From Hymenobacter properus (GTDB taxonomy: Bacteria > Bacteroidota > Bacteroidia > Cytophagales > Hymenobacteraceae): a stretch of 64,000 nucleotides of DNA. The DNA is taken from assembly GCF_015694735.1 (NCBI RefSeq), contig NZ_JADQDP010000002.1:744001-808000 (forward strand), read 5' to 3'. Both the position numbers and the translations under genes were made by a program. Shown piece by piece: positions 46,540 through 55,306 of the stretch (position 1 is the stretch's first letter; every line of letters begins with the position of its first letter). The notes under the pieces were generated by a model. The model ran no database searches. It was not told the DNA's origin and saw only the letters and a program-made list of their open reading frames with translations.

Positions 46540-46646
46540 AGAACGTCATGCAGCGCGCAGCGAAGCATCTCGCGTGTTTTAACTAATCCGTTGGTTGGAT
46601 TGCGTTGCGCACGCGAGATGCTTCGCTGCGCGCTGCATGACGTTCT
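46540..46646. repeat. Palindromic repeat, family B (copy 6)
   Basis: Perfect 35-bp arms 46540-46574 and 46612-46646, with the variant agcgcgc/gcgcgct in place of agagcgc/gcgctct. It starts 13 nt after the purF stop and ends 30 nt before purM. Confidence 0.95.
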
Positions 46647-46676
46647 TTTAGCTTGACATTCCCCGACCGTTTTCGC

Positions 46677-47774
46677 ATGAACGACACGAAAAATAACCCC
46701 GCCGGCTATTCCATCGAAGAAGGCAACGCCGCTTCCCGCAACGCCTACGGCTGGGCCAAAAAGACCTTTGCCAACCGCACCGGCAAGCCCGGCGAAGCCG
46801 CCCAGGACCTCGACGGCGGCTTTGCCAATGAAATCCGCTTCGGCAACGCTCGCCTCGGCATCAGCTCCGACGGCATTGGGACCAAGATTGAAGTGGCCGA
46901 GCGCACCGGCCGCTACGACACTCTGGGCTTCGACCTTGTGGCCATGACGGCCGACGACCTCATTGTGGCCGGCTTCGTGCCCACCAACCTCTCCAACATC
47001 ATCGACGTGAATCACCTCGACTACGACGTGGTAGACCAGATGATGCGCGGCCTGCACGACGCCTGCAACTTCGCCCAAATTGCCATCACCGGTGGCGAAA
47101 TTGCCGAGTTGGGCAACCGCATCGGCGGCTGGCCCGGTGCCAAAATGAACTTCAACTGGTGCTCCACGGCCATCGGCAGCCTGCACCCCAGCCTAGCGCG
47201 CCCCCTGAGTGGGCACACCGCCCAGGCCGGCATGACGGTGGTGGCCCTGCAGTCGCCCTCGTTCCGCTCCAACGGCTACTCGCTGGCCCGCAAAACCCTC
47301 ACCCGCCTCTTCGGCGACAACTGGCACGAGGCCCCCTACGACGGCACCGATGCCGACCAGTTCGCCACCTGGGGCGAGGCCCTGCTCGCGCCCTCGCTCA
47401 TCTACTCGCCCGGCATTTCGGCCCTGCTCGATGCTGGTCTGCCGCTGCACGGCGCCGCCCACATCACCGGCGGGGGCGTGGCCGATAACTTCAAGCGCGT
47501 GCTGAAAAACGGCCTCGGCGCCGTGCTCGACAACCTGTTTGCCCCTTTGCCGGCCATGCAACGGCTGATGGAAATCGGCGACATTGATGCCGAAACAGCT
47601 TACCTCTACTGGAACATGGGCACTGGCATGCTGCTGGTAACCGAAGAAGCCAGTGCCGCTGCCGTGGTGGCGTCGTTGCAAGCCAGCGGCTACCGGGCCC
47701 AAGTGGCCGGCCGCCTCACGGCTGAAAGCGGGGTGACCTTGCGCGTGGGTGCAGGCGAACTGCGGTACGCGTAA
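46677..47774 (+). CDS. purM: Phosphoribosylformylglycinamidine cyclo-ligase (AIR synthetase)
   Basis: 365 residues from ATG 46677. AIRS motifs: LGISSDGIGTKIEVAER, DLVAMTADDLIVAGFVP, ITGGEIAELGN, FRSNGYSLARK and HITGGGVADN. It closes FGAM to AIR (step 5). The sequence is more divergent from textbook PurM than the other genes of the block (for example SSDGIGTK rather than a VDGVGTK form), like versions in other Bacteroidota. It is the last recognised gene of the block; purE, purK, purB and purH are not in the window. Confidence 0.92.
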   Translation: MNDTKNNPAGYSIEEGNAASRNAYGWAKKTFANRTGKPGEAAQDLDGGFANEIRFGNARLGISSDGIGTKIEVAERTGRYDTLGFDLVAMTADDLIVAGFVPTNLSNIIDVNHLDYDVVDQMMRGLHDACNFAQIAITGGEIAELGNRIGGWPGAKMNFNWCSTAIGSLHPSLARPLSGHTAQAGMTVVALQSPSFRSNGYSLARKTLTRLFGDNWHEAPYDGTDADQFATWGEALLAPSLIYSPGISALLDAGLPLHGAAHITGGGVADNFKRVLKNGLGAVLDNLFAPLPAMQRLMEIGDIDAETAYLYWNMGTGMLLVTEEASAAAVVASLQASGYRAQVAGRLTAESGVTLRVGAGELRYA

Positions 47775-47866
47775 GCTGCTGGGCGCTGGCCGAGCATGAT
47801 GTTTGTAGGTAGTTGCGGCAATAGTTCATCGGCTGGCACCGTTAGGGCTGGTAACAACAACTCGGC

Positions 47867-48343
47867 ATGAATGTACCACGACTACTAAACGGGGCAGCGC
47901 TACTACTAGGCCTGCTGGGCGTGTACTTCAAAATGCACTGGTGGTACGGCGCCAATGCGCTGATGCTAGCCGGGTTCGGGGCCCTGCTGGCGTCGGTGCT
48001 GGGCTTTACGGCGCGCGCCAACGCCGAAGCCGGCACCTCCGACGCGCTGAACTACGTGATGGTGGCTACCCTCACCGTAGGCATTCTGGGCGTGGTGTTC
48101 CGGGTGATGCACTGGCCCGGCGACGCCCTGTTGGTGGTAGCCTCCGACGTGTTGCTGCTGGCACTGGCCGTGCTGCTGATTTTTTCGCGCAACCGGGTGG
48201 TGTCGCACCAGTTCGTGACGGTGTTGGCCGTGTTTTTTAGCCTGGTGATTGCGCTGCTGACTTTTACCTCGGGCCACCATACGGCGCCCAAGCCCCGGCC
48301 GGAACCCGTGGCACTAGAGGAAAATTGGCCGGAGTTTGATTAG
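47867..48343 (+). CDS. Four-TM protein with GldL-like HWPG repeats
   Basis: 158 residues with four hydrophobic segments (about 5-25, 30-50, 65-85, 90-110; a fifth stretch at 115-135). Two internal copies of a motif, GVYFKMHWWYGANALMLAG and GVVFRVMHWPGDALLVVAS, resemble the TM region of GldL, the proton-driven T9SS/gliding motor ring protein, which has a KxxHWPG signature. It lacks GldL's long C-terminal coiled region, so it is a related membrane protein, not GldL itself. A strong terminator follows. Confidence 0.7.
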   Translation: MNVPRLLNGAALLLGLLGVYFKMHWWYGANALMLAGFGALLASVLGFTARANAEAGTSDALNYVMVATLTVGILGVVFRVMHWPGDALLVVASDVLLLALAVLLIFSRNRVVSHQFVTVLAVFFSLVIALLTFTSGHHTAPKPRPEPVALEENWPEFD

Positions 48344-48365
48344 CAGCGGCACAAATGATTCAACC

Positions 48366-48412
48366 AAAAAAGCCCTCATGCTGAACCTGTGCTCAGCATG
48401 AGGGCTTTTTTT
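48366..48412. terminator. Bidirectional terminator
   Basis: A 19-bp stem (aaaaaagccctcatgctga and complement) lies between the convergent GldL-like and pncB genes. Confidence 0.95.
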
Positions 48413-48426
48413 GGGCTAATCAACTG

Positions 48427-49917
48427 CTACGCCCCGCGTACCGGCTTCTTCTCCAGAATGAGTTCTGTGCGGTAGTCGCACAGCGTTTTTTCGAGGCCCA
48501 CGGGGTAGGTGTGGGGGTTGAGGAAGCGACGAATGCTGGGGTCGAGGCTTTGCACCTCGCGCTGGGCATGGGCGCGGCTGTCGGCCAGCGTGGGCAGGTC
48601 CAGCACCCGTTTACCCTGCCGGAACACCGGCTCCAGCAGCTCCCGAAACTTGGTTTCGGGCTTGATGGCCAGGCGGCGGGTGAGGTCGGCCGGGTCGATG
48701 ATGGTGAGTTGGTCGGGGAGGGGCTCGGCGGTGTTGTAGAGCATGTCGGCGCGGGGCTTGCCGTACTCGTTGAGGTAGCGGCGCACCTGCAGGATGCCCG
48801 GCACGCTGGTTTTGGCCACCTGCTCCGACAGCTTGATGGTGAAGTCCCAGCCCGAGTCGTCGGCCTTGCGCAGGGCGGCCAGCTTATACACGCCCCCCAG
48901 CGCAGCCTGGTTGTAGGCCGTCACGAGCTGGGTGCCCACGCCCCAGGTATCAATGCGGGCGCCCTGCTGCTTGAGGCTGGTAATGAGGTTTTCCTCCAAA
49001 TCGTTGCTGGCCACGATGCGTGTTTCCGTGAAGCCGGCCTCATCGAGCACGGCCCGCGCCTCGCGGCTCAGGTAGGCCAGGTCGCCCGAATCGAGCCGGA
49101 TGCCGGCCAGCTCGTGCCCGTTGGCGCGCATCTCGCGGGCCACTTTGATGGCCTGGCGCACGCCTTCCAGCGTGTCGTAGGTATCGACCAGAAACACCGA
49201 GTCGTCGGGAAACGCCTTGGCATAGGCCGAAAACGCCGTTACCTCGTCCGTAAACGACATCACCCAGCTGTGAGCGTGCGTGCCGCGCACCGGAATGCCG
49301 TAGCGCTGACCCGCCAGCACGTTGCTGGTGGCGTCGGCCCCGCCCAGGAAAGCCGCCCGGCTGGCCCCCAGGCCCCCATCGAAGCCCTGGGCGCGGCGCA
49401 GGCCGAATTCCAGCACCTGGTCCGTGGGCCCGGCGGCTTCGCGAATGCGGGCTGCTTTGGTCGCAATCAGGGTTTGGAAGTTGATGAGCGTGAGCAGGGC
49501 CGTTTCCAGCAGCTGGGCTTGCAGCAGGGGGCCGCGCACGCGCAGCAGCGGCTCGTTGCCAAATACCACGGTGCCCTCGGCCACGGCGTCGATGTCGCAG
49601 ATGAATTTCAACTGCCGCAGGTATTCCAGAAACTCGGCCGGAAACAGGGCTGTGCCCTTGCTGCCGCGCAGGCTGCCCAGGTAGGCCAGGTCATCTTCCG
49701 AGAAATGCAGATTTTCCACCCAGTCCACCGCCAGGGCCAGCCCGGCCGCCACCGCGTAGCCACCCTGAAACGGCGCCTTGCGGAAGTAGAGGTGAAACAC
49801 GGCCTCGCGGTCTTGCAGGCCCTGCTGCCAGTAGCCGTAGGCCATGGTGAGCTGGTAGAGGTCGGTGACGAGGGCGAGCGAGGGCGCGTAGAGGCCGGAA
49901 AGGGGCGCTGAATTCAT
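48427..49917 (-). CDS. pncB: Nicotinate phosphoribosyltransferase
   Basis: 496 residues from ATG 49917. NAPRTase signatures: LVTDLYQLTMAYGYWQQG, EFGLRRAQGFDGGLGASRAA, GTHAHSWVMSF, IRLDSGDLAYLS and WGVGTQLVTAY. It salvages nicotinate with PRPP to NaMN for NAD synthesis, and so shares PRPP with the purine and pyrimidine genes nearby. The length suits the long bacterial/eukaryotic-like class. Cytoplasmic. It converges on the GldL-like gene and shares its terminator. Confidence 0.95.
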   Translation of the reverse strand: MNSAPLSGLYAPSLALVTDLYQLTMAYGYWQQGLQDREAVFHLYFRKAPFQGGYAVAAGLALAVDWVENLHFSEDDLAYLGSLRGSKGTALFPAEFLEYLRQLKFICDIDAVAEGTVVFGNEPLLRVRGPLLQAQLLETALLTLINFQTLIATKAARIREAAGPTDQVLEFGLRRAQGFDGGLGASRAAFLGGADATSNVLAGQRYGIPVRGTHAHSWVMSFTDEVTAFSAYAKAFPDDSVFLVDTYDTLEGVRQAIKVAREMRANGHELAGIRLDSGDLAYLSREARAVLDEAGFTETRIVASNDLEENLITSLKQQGARIDTWGVGTQLVTAYNQAALGGVYKLAALRKADDSGWDFTIKLSEQVAKTSVPGILQVRRYLNEYGKPRADMLYNTAEPLPDQLTIIDPADLTRRLAIKPETKFRELLEPVFRQGKRVLDLPTLADSRAHAQREVQSLDPSIRRFLNPHTYPVGLEKTLCDYRTELILEKKPVRGA

Positions 49918-50020
49918 AAACGAAACATAGAAAACACCGACAGCCGCCGGCGCCACAAAGGAAGCATTTGCTGAGGTAAAAGTTTCGGCGCGCTGGGCTG
50001 CTGCCGCCGTACTTTGCGGC

Positions 50021-50734
50021 GTGCCAACATCTTCTCCCAGCTTTCTTTTTCGGGCCGTTCACCGCGTGGGCCGCGTGTCGGCGGGCTACCGGCTGCTGAT
50101 AGGCCTGGCCCTGGGGGCGCTGGCCTGGGCCAACACCCCGGCCAGCCCCCACCACATCAGCCAGTGGGTGGCCGCCTGGGACGCCTTCGCCGCCGCCACG
50201 CTGCTGCTCATCGCCGCGGCCATATTCACGGCCAGCACTGCCCGCATCCGCGAAGTGGCCAACGACGAAGACCCCAGCCGGGCGCTGGCCTTCGTGTTTG
50301 TGCTGGTGGCCGCCCTGGCCAGTCTGCTGGGCGTGGTGGCCCTACTGCGCTCCACCAAAGACCCAAACCAGCACATCAGCCTCGCCACCGAAGGAATGGC
50401 GCTAAACGTGGCGCTGAGCATGGCGGCCGTGTTCGAGGCTTGGCTACTGGTACACACGGTGTTCACACTGCGCTACGCCCACATTTTTTACGACAACAAC
50501 GAGGCTGCCGGGGGCGACACCGGCGGCCTGGAATTCCCTGGCCAGGAACCCGAGCCTGACTACCTCGACTTCGCTTACTTCGCCTTCACCATCGGCATGG
50601 CCGCCCAAACGGCCGATGTCACCATCCCCGGCCGGCGCCAGCGCCGCACCGCCCTGCTCCACGCCTTTATCTCCTTCAGCTTCAACACCGCTATTGTGGC
50701 CCTGAGCATCAGTGCCATCGGGGGGCTTTTATGA
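50021..50734 (+). CDS. DUF1345-type membrane protein
   Basis: 237 residues with five to six membrane segments. The signature PDYLDFAYFAFTIGMAAQTADV near residue 180-200, with the preceding VHTVFTLRYAHIFY, marks the DUF1345 family, whose function is unknown. The start is GTG at 50021; no ATG fits the N-terminus (PSFLFRAVHRVGRVSAGYRL). It is divergent from pncB and converges with a NarL-type regulator, separated by a short inverted repeat. Confidence 0.85.
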   Translation: MPTSSPSFLFRAVHRVGRVSAGYRLLIGLALGALAWANTPASPHHISQWVAAWDAFAAATLLLIAAAIFTASTARIREVANDEDPSRALAFVFVLVAALASLLGVVALLRSTKDPNQHISLATEGMALNVALSMAAVFEAWLLVHTVFTLRYAHIFYDNNEAAGGDTGGLEFPGQEPEPDYLDFAYFAFTIGMAAQTADVTIPGRRQRRTALLHAFISFSFNTAIVALSISAIGGLL

Positions 50735-50738
50735 GTGA

Positions 50739-50793
50739 ATTGGCGGGCTAGTGGATTGGTGGATTAGCATCGTAGGCAATCCGCCAATCCACC
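50739..50793. repeat. Short inverted repeat, family F
   Basis: Arms around 50750-50765 (agtggattggtggatt) and 50778-50793 (the complement with two differences) between convergent genes; the right arm abuts the regulator's stop codon. Related arms flank the family-A copy at 52397-52561. Confidence 0.6.
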
Positions 50794-51449
50794 TAAGAAA
50801 TCAGCCCCCGGCTCACGGCCAGCTTGATGAGGGCGGCGGTGTTTTTGGCCTGGGTTTTGGCGATGATGTTTTGGCGGTGGGTTTCGATGGTGCGCTTGCT
50901 GGTGAAAAGCTTGTCGGCAATTTCGCCGTTGGTGAGGCCTTCAGCGATGAGCTTGAGCACTTCCAGCTCGCGGGCCGTGAGGTCGGCCCCGGCGTGGCTG
51001 CTCATGTCGTCGGGTGCGGCGCTGCCCAGGTTGGCCACGGCCTTGTAGAGCAGGTTCATGCCGATTTCCGTGCACAAAAACGGGTTGCCCGCCGCCACCG
51101 TCCGAATGGCGTACATAATTTCGTTGATGGCGGCGTTTTTGAGCACGTAGCCCAGGGCTCCGGCCTCAAACATGCGCACCACGTAGTTTTCGTGGTCGAG
51201 CATGGTGAGCACCAGCACGTGCACCTCCGGAAAGCGCTGGCGCAGCTCGGGCATGGTAGCAAAACCGTCGAGCACGGGCATTTGCACGTCCATCAGCAAC
51301 ACGTCGGCGGAGGTGGTTTCCAGCATGGTCAGCACTTCGGCGCCGTTGCTGGCTTCGCCCACCACTTCCAAGTCGGGGGCGGCGGAAAGCAAGGCCCGAA
51401 TGCCGTCGCGTAGAATAGTGTGGTCGTCGGCTAGCAGGATGCGGGTCAT
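50793..51449 (-). CDS. NarL/FixJ-type response regulator 1
   Basis: 218 residues from ATG 51449. The receiver domain (1-120) has Asp54 in LLMDVQMPVLDG and Lys104 in YVLKNA. The LuxR-type HTH at ~155-215 reads LTARELEVLKLIAEGLTNGE and KRTIETHRQNI. It should bind DNA when phosphorylated. No kinase gene is adjacent. It is divergent from a paralogue with an almost identical recognition helix (LFTSKRTxETHRQNI), so both may bind similar sites in their shared intergenic region. Confidence 0.93.
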   Translation of the reverse strand: MTRILLADDHTILRDGIRALLSAAPDLEVVGEASNGAEVLTMLETTSADVLLMDVQMPVLDGFATMPELRQRFPEVHVLVLTMLDHENYVVRMFEAGALGYVLKNAAINEIMYAIRTVAAGNPFLCTEIGMNLLYKAVANLGSAAPDDMSSHAGADLTARELEVLKLIAEGLTNGEIADKLFTSKRTIETHRQNIIAKTQAKNTAALIKLAVSRGLIS

Positions 51450-51717
51450 AGCGGGGAGGAAGAGAAGAGTATTGGAACAGCGGGCAAACCGCAAAGTTGA
51501 ACCAACTGCCTTATACGGAAAACAGCGCTCCGTATTTGTACCAAATCGGCCCCTAATGCCCGGATATTTTAAGGGATTTATACGGCTTTTATTAGCGGGT
51601 TTAGGGTTCAGCTTGCCCTTATCTGTACTTTCGAGGTGCCGAAAACCAGTTTTGTTGCGCTGCAAACCAAAATCGGCTTCTTTTCGGTTTACGCGCTTGA
51701 TTTCCCTTTCTACACCC
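51450..51717. promoter_or_regulatory. Shared promoter region of the divergent regulators
   Basis: 268 nt. It contains an inverted repeat atacgga-N9-tccgtat (51513-51535), a candidate operator, and TACTTTCG at 51626-51633 with ttta about 20 nt upstream, a possible -33/-7 pair for the rightward gene. Confidence 0.45.
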
Positions 51718-52368
51718 ATGATTCGCCTGCTTCTTTCCGATGGCCACGCCCCCACGCGCGAAGTGTTGCGCCTCGGATTGGCGGCGGCCCCCGGGCTCGA
51801 AGTAGTGGGCGAGGCCGGCGACGGCGATGAGCTGTTAGCCCAATTGAGCACCGCCAGCCCCAGCGTGGTGCTGCTCGACCTGAACCTGCCCGGCCCCGAC
51901 GCCATGGCCCTGCTGCCCGCCCTGCGCGGCCAATACCCGCAGGTGCGCGTGCTGGCCCGCGGCGAACTCACCAACGAGCACTACGTAACGCGCGCCTTCG
52001 ACCTCGGTGCCCACGGCTACATCCTCAAAAGCGCTGTGCCCACCGAGCTTGTGCACGCTCTGGCCACCGTGGCTTCGGGCCGGTCGTTTCTGTGCTCCGC
52101 CATCGGGCTGGCCTTGCTGGGCCGCCTCCACGCCTCCACGCCCGCCGACGGCGACGCCGCCCGTGCGGCCCTGGGCCTGAGCAAGCGCGAAATGGAAGTG
52201 CTGGGCCTGGTGGCCGCCGGCCTCACCAACGCCGAAATTGCCCTTAAGCTCTTCACCAGCAAGCGCACCGTCGAGACCCACCGCCAAAACATCATGGACA
52301 AGACCCAGACGCGCAACACCGCCGCCCTCATCCGGCTGGCCGCCAGCCAGGGTTTGCTGCCGGGGTAA
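51718..52368 (+). CDS. NarL/FixJ-type response regulator 2
   Basis: 216 residues from ATG 51718. The receiver phosphoacceptor Asp lies in VVLLDLNLPGPDA and the switch Lys in YILKSA. The LuxR HTH reads LSKREMEVLGLVAAGLTNAE and KRTVETHRQNI. It is a paralogue of the divergent neighbour: the output domains are close to identical in the recognition helix, but the receivers differ (SDGHAPTREVLRL against ADDHTILRDGIRA). The N-terminal acidic pair is SDG rather than DD, which may weaken Mg2+ binding. Confidence 0.92.
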   Translation: MIRLLLSDGHAPTREVLRLGLAAAPGLEVVGEAGDGDELLAQLSTASPSVVLLDLNLPGPDAMALLPALRGQYPQVRVLARGELTNEHYVTRAFDLGAHGYILKSAVPTELVHALATVASGRSFLCSAIGLALLGRLHASTPADGDAARAALGLSKREMEVLGLVAAGLTNAEIALKLFTSKRTVETHRQNIMDKTQTRNTAALIRLAASQGLLPG

Positions 52369-52396
52369 TGATGGGTTAGCCGATTGGTGGGGTGGT

Positions 52397-52561
52397 GGAT
52401 TGTCAATGCGAGGCAGAGCCGAAGCAATCCGTCCTGTCAATACCAGCCACGTTCTTTTACCAGAAAGCCCCGGCACTACACAGCGCCGGGGCTTCGTCAC
52501 ATTAGAAGGCTGGTCGCTAAGAACAGAACGGATTGCTTCGCTGCGCTCCTATTGACAATCC
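52397..52561. repeat. Palindromic repeat, family A (copy 2), nested in family-F arms
   Basis: Arms from ggattgtcaatgcgaggcag.. to ..attgacaatcc, with the inner aaagccccggc/gccggggctt hairpin. It is flanked by gattggtggggtggtgg on the left and its rough complement ccactccaccaactcaccaatc on the right, as if inserted into a family-F element. It starts 28 nt after the regulator 2 stop. Confidence 0.8.
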
Positions 52562-52586
52562 GCCACTCCACCAACTCACCAATCCA

Positions 52587-53120
52587 CTATTCACTCCCTT
52601 TGTCGTCCACCGGCGGCTGGGTGTGGCCCTGGGCCGCGATGATGAACTCGGCCAATTCACGGAAGCAGCCGTGCCCGCCAAAGGCTTGGCAATGAAAATC
52701 GGCCGCCGCGCGGGCAAACGAAGTGGCGTCGCCGGGGCAGGCCGAAAACCCCACCAGGCCCAGGATTTCCAGGTCGTTGGTGTCATCGCCGATGAAGGCA
52801 ATCTCGTCGGCGCGCAGCCCCGTGCGGGCCATGATTTCCTGCAGGCAGGCGGGCTTGTCTTTGATGCCGAGGTGCAGCTCATCGATGCGCAGCTTGGCCG
52901 CCCGGGTGCGAACCGACGGCGACACCTCGCCCGTGATGATGCCCGTGGCAATGCCTTGGTTGCGGAGCCGCTCCACGCCCATGCCGTCGCGGATGTTGAA
53001 GCGCTTCATTTCCTCGCCGCGCTCAGAGTAATACACGCCGCCGTCGGTGAGCACGCCGTCGCAGTCGGTGAGGACGAGGCGGATGCGGCGGGCACGGGCG
53101 GTGAGGTCGGCTAGTTTCAT
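52587..53120 (-). CDS. kdsC: KDO-8-phosphate phosphatase (HAD family, KdsC)
   Basis: 177 residues from ATG 53120. HAD motif I is LVLTDCDGVLTDGGVYY, followed by FNIRDGMGVERLR, motif II ITGE and motif IV FIGDDTNDLEIL, the capless C0/IIIA subfamily of KdsC. It removes phosphate from KDO-8-P in lipopolysaccharide inner-core synthesis. The tail (HTQPPVDDKGSE) is non-conserved. Other kds genes are not adjacent. A closely related sialate or NulO phosphatase cannot be excluded. Confidence 0.92.
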   Translation of the reverse strand: MKLADLTARARRIRLVLTDCDGVLTDGGVYYSERGEEMKRFNIRDGMGVERLRNQGIATGIITGEVSPSVRTRAAKLRIDELHLGIKDKPACLQEIMARTGLRADEIAFIGDDTNDLEILGLVGFSACPGDATSFARAAADFHCQAFGGHGCFRELAEFIIAAQGHTQPPVDDKGSE

Positions 53121-53281
53121 AAAATCAAGAAAAGGAGTTGGGGAATAACGGCGCAAAGCTTCCGGCAAAGGCCAATGCGACCGCAAGAACGGCACCAGCA
53201 CGCAAACGAAAGCTGGCCACGAATTGTAATTATCCCGTAATCCGTATCTTAGCCATTAATAAGCCATTACCCTTGTATATT

Positions 53282-54208
53282 ATGAAGAATTCCTTGACTG
53301 TTATAGCACTATTGGCTTTGGCGCTGCCATTTCAGGGGTGGAGCCAGGCCCGTCAGGCGGTGGTTGACGCCGAAAATTCATTCGCCGCGCAATCGGCGCA
53401 AGCGGGCACCAAAGCAGCTTTCTTAGCTTTTAGCGCCCCCACGGCATTTGTGGCCGAAGGGGGCAAACTTGTGAATGCCCAGGATGTGTGGCAGGCCCGC
53501 CCGGCCCAGCCCAACACGCGCCTGACCTGGTATCCTGTGCTGGCTGATGTGGCCCAATCGGGCGACCTGGGCTACACCACCGGCCCCTGGACGCAGCTCA
53601 AGGACGGCCAGCCCCAGGCTGCGGGCGAGTACGTGACCGTGTGGCGCAAGCAGCCCGACGGCACCTGGAAATTTGCCGTCGACATGGGCATCGAGCGCAT
53701 TGGTGCGGCGCCCGCCAAGCCCACCGCGGTGCCGGCGCCGCGCCTGCAGCCGGCCGTTGCCACGCCCAGCATGGCCCCCTCGGGCATCATTCTCGACGTG
53801 GACCGCAAGTTTGCTAACGCGGAGTTGACCAAGCCGGGCGAAACCTATGAGCAGTCGCTGAGTGCCGAAGCGCGCCTCTACCGGCCGGGCCTCTCCATGA
53901 TGCAGGGCGCCGCCGCTGTGGCCAACATGAAAAACCTCGGCGACAGCTACATTTTTGCCCCTACCACCGGCTACCTTGCCGCCGCCGGCGACCTGGGCTA
54001 TGTGGTGGGCGACCTGCGCCGCATGGCCACCGCCAAGCACCCCGAAGAAAAAGGCAGTTACCTGCGCATTTGGCGTCGCGAGGCCGTGGCCGGCTGGCGC
54101 GTGGTGCTCGAAATTTTCAACTTCGCACCGGTGCCCGTTACCACCGCCGGCTCGCCGCAGGGCTCGACTGGCAGCGCCGCGCAGTCGCCCCTGAAGCGGG
54201 CGCAGTAA
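53282..54208 (+). CDS. Periplasmic protein with two SnoaL/DUF4440-like domains
   Basis: 308 residues from ATG 53282, with signal peptide MKNSLTVIALLALALPFQGW. Two tandem NTF2-like domains follow: residues ~22-140 (VDAENSFAAQSAQAGTKAAF, GDLGYTTGPW, YVTVWRKQPDGTWKFAVD) and ~170-290 (LDVDRKFANAELTKPGETYE, GDLGYVVGDLR, YLRIWRREAVAGWRVVLE). Each ends in the same strand pair, showing internal duplication. The Pro/Ala linker and C-terminal Ser/Gly tail are flexible. It is exported and of unknown substrate; a terminator follows. Confidence 0.85.
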   Translation: MKNSLTVIALLALALPFQGWSQARQAVVDAENSFAAQSAQAGTKAAFLAFSAPTAFVAEGGKLVNAQDVWQARPAQPNTRLTWYPVLADVAQSGDLGYTTGPWTQLKDGQPQAAGEYVTVWRKQPDGTWKFAVDMGIERIGAAPAKPTAVPAPRLQPAVATPSMAPSGIILDVDRKFANAELTKPGETYEQSLSAEARLYRPGLSMMQGAAAVANMKNLGDSYIFAPTTGYLAAAGDLGYVVGDLRRMATAKHPEEKGSYLRIWRREAVAGWRVVLEIFNFAPVPVTTAGSPQGSTGSAAQSPLKRAQ

Positions 54209-54235
54209 CAGGTCTGGCTCTTGGAAGCTTCATTG

Positions 54236-54267
54236 AAGCCCTTGCTGCATCAGCAGCAAGGGCTTTT
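54236..54267 (+). terminator. Terminator
   Basis: aagcccttgctg-cat-cagcagcaagggctt stem followed by T-run, 27 nt after the stop of the double NTF2-like gene. Confidence 0.9.
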
Positions 54268-54446
54268 TGATGCGGCTAACTGTGTAATGACGCGCTTAGT
54301 CGGGATGTTTGGGGAGCTTGCCAGCTCGCGGTACAATGGGTTGGAGAATAGTCAGCCAATGGATTTAAACGAGCTGAAGATGCCCATTTCCCGGCGGCGG
54401 CCGTAATCTTGCGGTGCGAGCCGGGCCGAGCCCCTCGCTGCCTTGC

Positions 54447-55025
54447 ATGACCCCTTCCGTTCCCAACCCGGCGCAGTGGCTCGACCGCTACGGCGACGAG
54501 CTTTTTCGCTTTGCCCTCAGCCGTGTGAGCGACACCACCGTGGCTGAAGAACTGGTGCAGGAAACCTTTCTTAGCGCCCTTGATGGCTTGGCCACCTTCC
54601 GGGCCGAGGCTTCGGAGCGAACCTGGCTGTTCGTCATCCTGCGGCGCAAAATCATCGACCACTACCGCCGCCAGGCCCGCAGTACCCGCGTTGGGCTCGA
54701 GGAAGTGGAGGCCGGCGGACCCACGGAAGCCGATTTTTTCAATCCTGAAAACGGCCACTGGACCAACGCGCAGGCGCCCGTGAGCTGGCTGAACGCCGAT
54801 GCGGCTTTGGAGCAGCAGGAGCTGCACGAGGTACTGGCGCGCTGCCAGGCCCGGCTGCCGGCCCAGCAGAGCGCCGTGTTTGCCATGCGCTTCGTGGAGG
54901 AATTATCGGCCGAAGAAATTTGTCAGGAGCTGGGCCTCACCGCGTCCAACTACTGGGTGCTGGTGCACCGGGCCAAGCTGCAGCTGCGCCGCTGCCTCGA
55001 AAAACACGGCTTAGGCAAGAATTAA
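54447..55025 (+). CDS. ECF-type RNA polymerase sigma factor
   Basis: 192 residues from ATG 54447. Region 2 (FRFALSRVSDTTVAEELVQE, then TFLSALDGLATFRAEASERT, WLFVILRRKIIDHYRRQ) and region 4 (LPAQQSAVFAMRFVEELSAE and LTASNYWVLVHRAKLQLRRC) are clear, joined by an acidic linker of ~60 residues. It recruits core RNA polymerase to specific stress promoters. A small zinc-finger-type gene 9 nt downstream is the likely anti-sigma factor. A TAATCTTG box just upstream may be its promoter. Confidence 0.95.
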   Translation: MTPSVPNPAQWLDRYGDELFRFALSRVSDTTVAEELVQETFLSALDGLATFRAEASERTWLFVILRRKIIDHYRRQARSTRVGLEEVEAGGPTEADFFNPENGHWTNAQAPVSWLNADAALEQQELHEVLARCQARLPAQQSAVFAMRFVEELSAEEICQELGLTASNYWVLVHRAKLQLRRCLEKHGLGKN

Positions 55026-55034
55026 CCCTCTGCG

Positions 55035-55289
55035 ATGCTACGACTCATTACCTGCCAAAACGCCACCCGCCTGCTCGACCAGCGCCCCGACCGTGCCCTG
55101 CCGTGGGGGCCGCGCGCCAGCCTGTGGGTGCACCTGCGCTACTGCCCCTACTGCCAGCGCTACGCGAAGCAAACCGTGCTGCTGGCCGAATGGGCCAAAG
55201 CGGCGGCCACTACCCGCGAGCATTCCGGCCCGACGTTATCCGCCGCTGCGAAACAGCGAATGCGAGAACGGCTGGCAGCAGGGGGGTAG
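55035..55289 (+). CDS. Small zinc-binding anti-sigma factor candidate
   Basis: 84 residues without a membrane segment. HLRYCPYCQRYAKQ gives the His-x3-Cys-x2-Cys pattern of the ZAS anti-sigma domain, preceded by an N-terminal helix with another Cys (ITCQNATRLLDQRPDRAL). It lies 9 nt after the ECF sigma gene, so the two are cotranscribed. It should hold the sigma factor inactive in the cytoplasm until a signal, possibly redox or metal, releases it. The assignment rests on motif and context. Confidence 0.8.
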   Translation: MLRLITCQNATRLLDQRPDRALPWGPRASLWVHLRYCPYCQRYAKQTVLLAEWAKAAATTREHSGPTLSAAAKQRMRERLAAGG

Positions 55290-55306
55290 GATTCGCGTTT
55301 TTTCGT

